A stretch of DNA of 5,091 nt, from assembly GCA_023390335.1 (NCBI GenBank), contig JAEWCZ010000059.1, positions 1 through 5,091 on the forward strand. Reading direction: 5' to 3'. The position numbers and the translations under genes are program-made. This document shows positions 4,746 through 5,091 of the stretch, one piece after another. The notes under the pieces were generated by a model. The model was not told where the DNA came from. It ran no database searches and saw only the letters and a program-made list of their open reading frames with translations. Every line of letters begins with the position of its first letter. Positions within the stretch are counted from its first letter, which is position 1. The stretch comes from Bacillota bacterium. Its GTDB lineage: Bacteria; Bacillota; Clostridia; Acetivibrionales; DSM-1351.

Positions 4746-5091
4746 CTATTCACTGCTATACACCTTTATATCTGCTCTTTCAAGTGTCAGAGTATCCCAA
4801 CCGGAATCCGCTATTATTTGTAAATTAAGCGAATATACCTTATTCAAATCCTGCCCAGGTGAATCCTTTGTACCTTCCTGGAAGAGATGGATGTCATAAT
4901 TTCCGGTAAAGTCTTTCGGATAACCACCTCCGAGAAGCACTTGTCCATCCAGAGTATAGCTTTTAAGTCTGACCTTCTTTACCTCTTCTGTCAGGTTCCC
5001 ATTTTTATCTCTTGCATTTTTGTATTCCAAAGAAAAGGAGTCGTAATACATATTTCCCTTTTTCACTTCCGTATAGGTCGCCCGCCATTTT
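4746..5091 (-). CDS. C-terminal part of an unrecognised protein (5' end outside window)
   Basis: The frame is open from the window edge to TAG at 4746-4748. An in-frame GTG at 5064-5066 exists, but the residues before it (KWRATYTEVK) continue smoothly into the protein and no ribosome binding site precedes it, so the gene most likely starts beyond 5091. About 114 residues are visible. They include GNMYYDSFSLEYKN, KKVRLKSYTLDGQVLLGGG, DIHLFQEGTKDSPG and GWDTLTLERADIKVYSSE. The alternating hydrophobic and polar stretches suggest a beta-sandwich of the kind found in extracellular or lipoprotein domains. The family is not recognised, and a signal sequence, if present, is outside the window. It is on the same strand as tRNA-Ala, on the chromosomal side of the attachment site, so it probably belongs to the host backbone. 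Confidence 0.75.
   Translation of the reverse strand, partial: KWRATYTEVKKGNMYYDSFSLEYKNARDKNGNLTEEVKKVRLKSYTLDGQVLLGGGYPKDFTGNYDIHLFQEGTKDSPGQDLNKVYSLNLQIIADSGWDTLTLERADIKVYSSE

Overview
The window is AT-rich, low-GC Firmicutes DNA, most likely from a member of the Clostridia. The grounds are the base composition, strong GGGAG/AAAGGAG-type ribosome binding sites, TTGAAA-N17-TATAAT style promoters, a lipobox lipoprotein, and gene types (MazG-like, tyrosine integrase, RlpA-like barrel) common in clostridial genomes and prophages. The genus cannot be read from the sequence. Most of it is decayed accessory DNA: few intact genes, several broken ones, many hairpins and long stretches without a gene.

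Left part (1-1200): a run of small minus-strand genes. From upstream to downstream these are an unrecognised 117-aa protein with its own promoter (618-971), a truncated MazG-like pyrophosphohydrolase (323-526), a terminator, and an intact 62-aa DUF4177-like protein (6-194) with a near-consensus promoter. A further minus-strand frame (1200-1508) with a good terminator probably is the 3' remnant of an unknown gene.

Middle (1452-4598): an integration hot spot at tRNA-Ala(GGC). The intact tRNA gene is at 4526-4598 on the minus strand, with its own promoter. A 59-bp exact copy of its 3' two-thirds lies at 1907-1965, followed by a degenerate D-arm and a broken acceptor stem. Immediately left of that copy is the end of a tyrosine integrase that has lost its N-terminus and the HxxR active-site box. 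The 2.6 kb between the two copies looks like the remains of an integrated element: a degraded secreted-type double-psi beta-barrel (RlpA-like) gene, a terminator, a heptanucleotide tandem repeat, one intact lipoprotein gene of unknown function (3184-3993), and about 500 bp of gene-free DNA with two conspicuous hairpin structures.

The order integrase / core / degenerate tRNA arm / cargo / core / intact tRNA fits the junction between two tandemly integrated elements: an older one to the left, whose integrase survives in part, and a shrunken one between the repeats that has lost its own integrase. The integrase remnant cannot be active as it stands, so nothing visible here could mobilise the region.

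Right end (4746-5091): the C-terminal part of an unrecognised minus-strand protein that enters from beyond the window.

No CRISPR array, toxin-antitoxin pair, defence system or intact transposase was found. The most interesting signals are the tandem att architecture and the large imperfect hairpin at 4352-4444.
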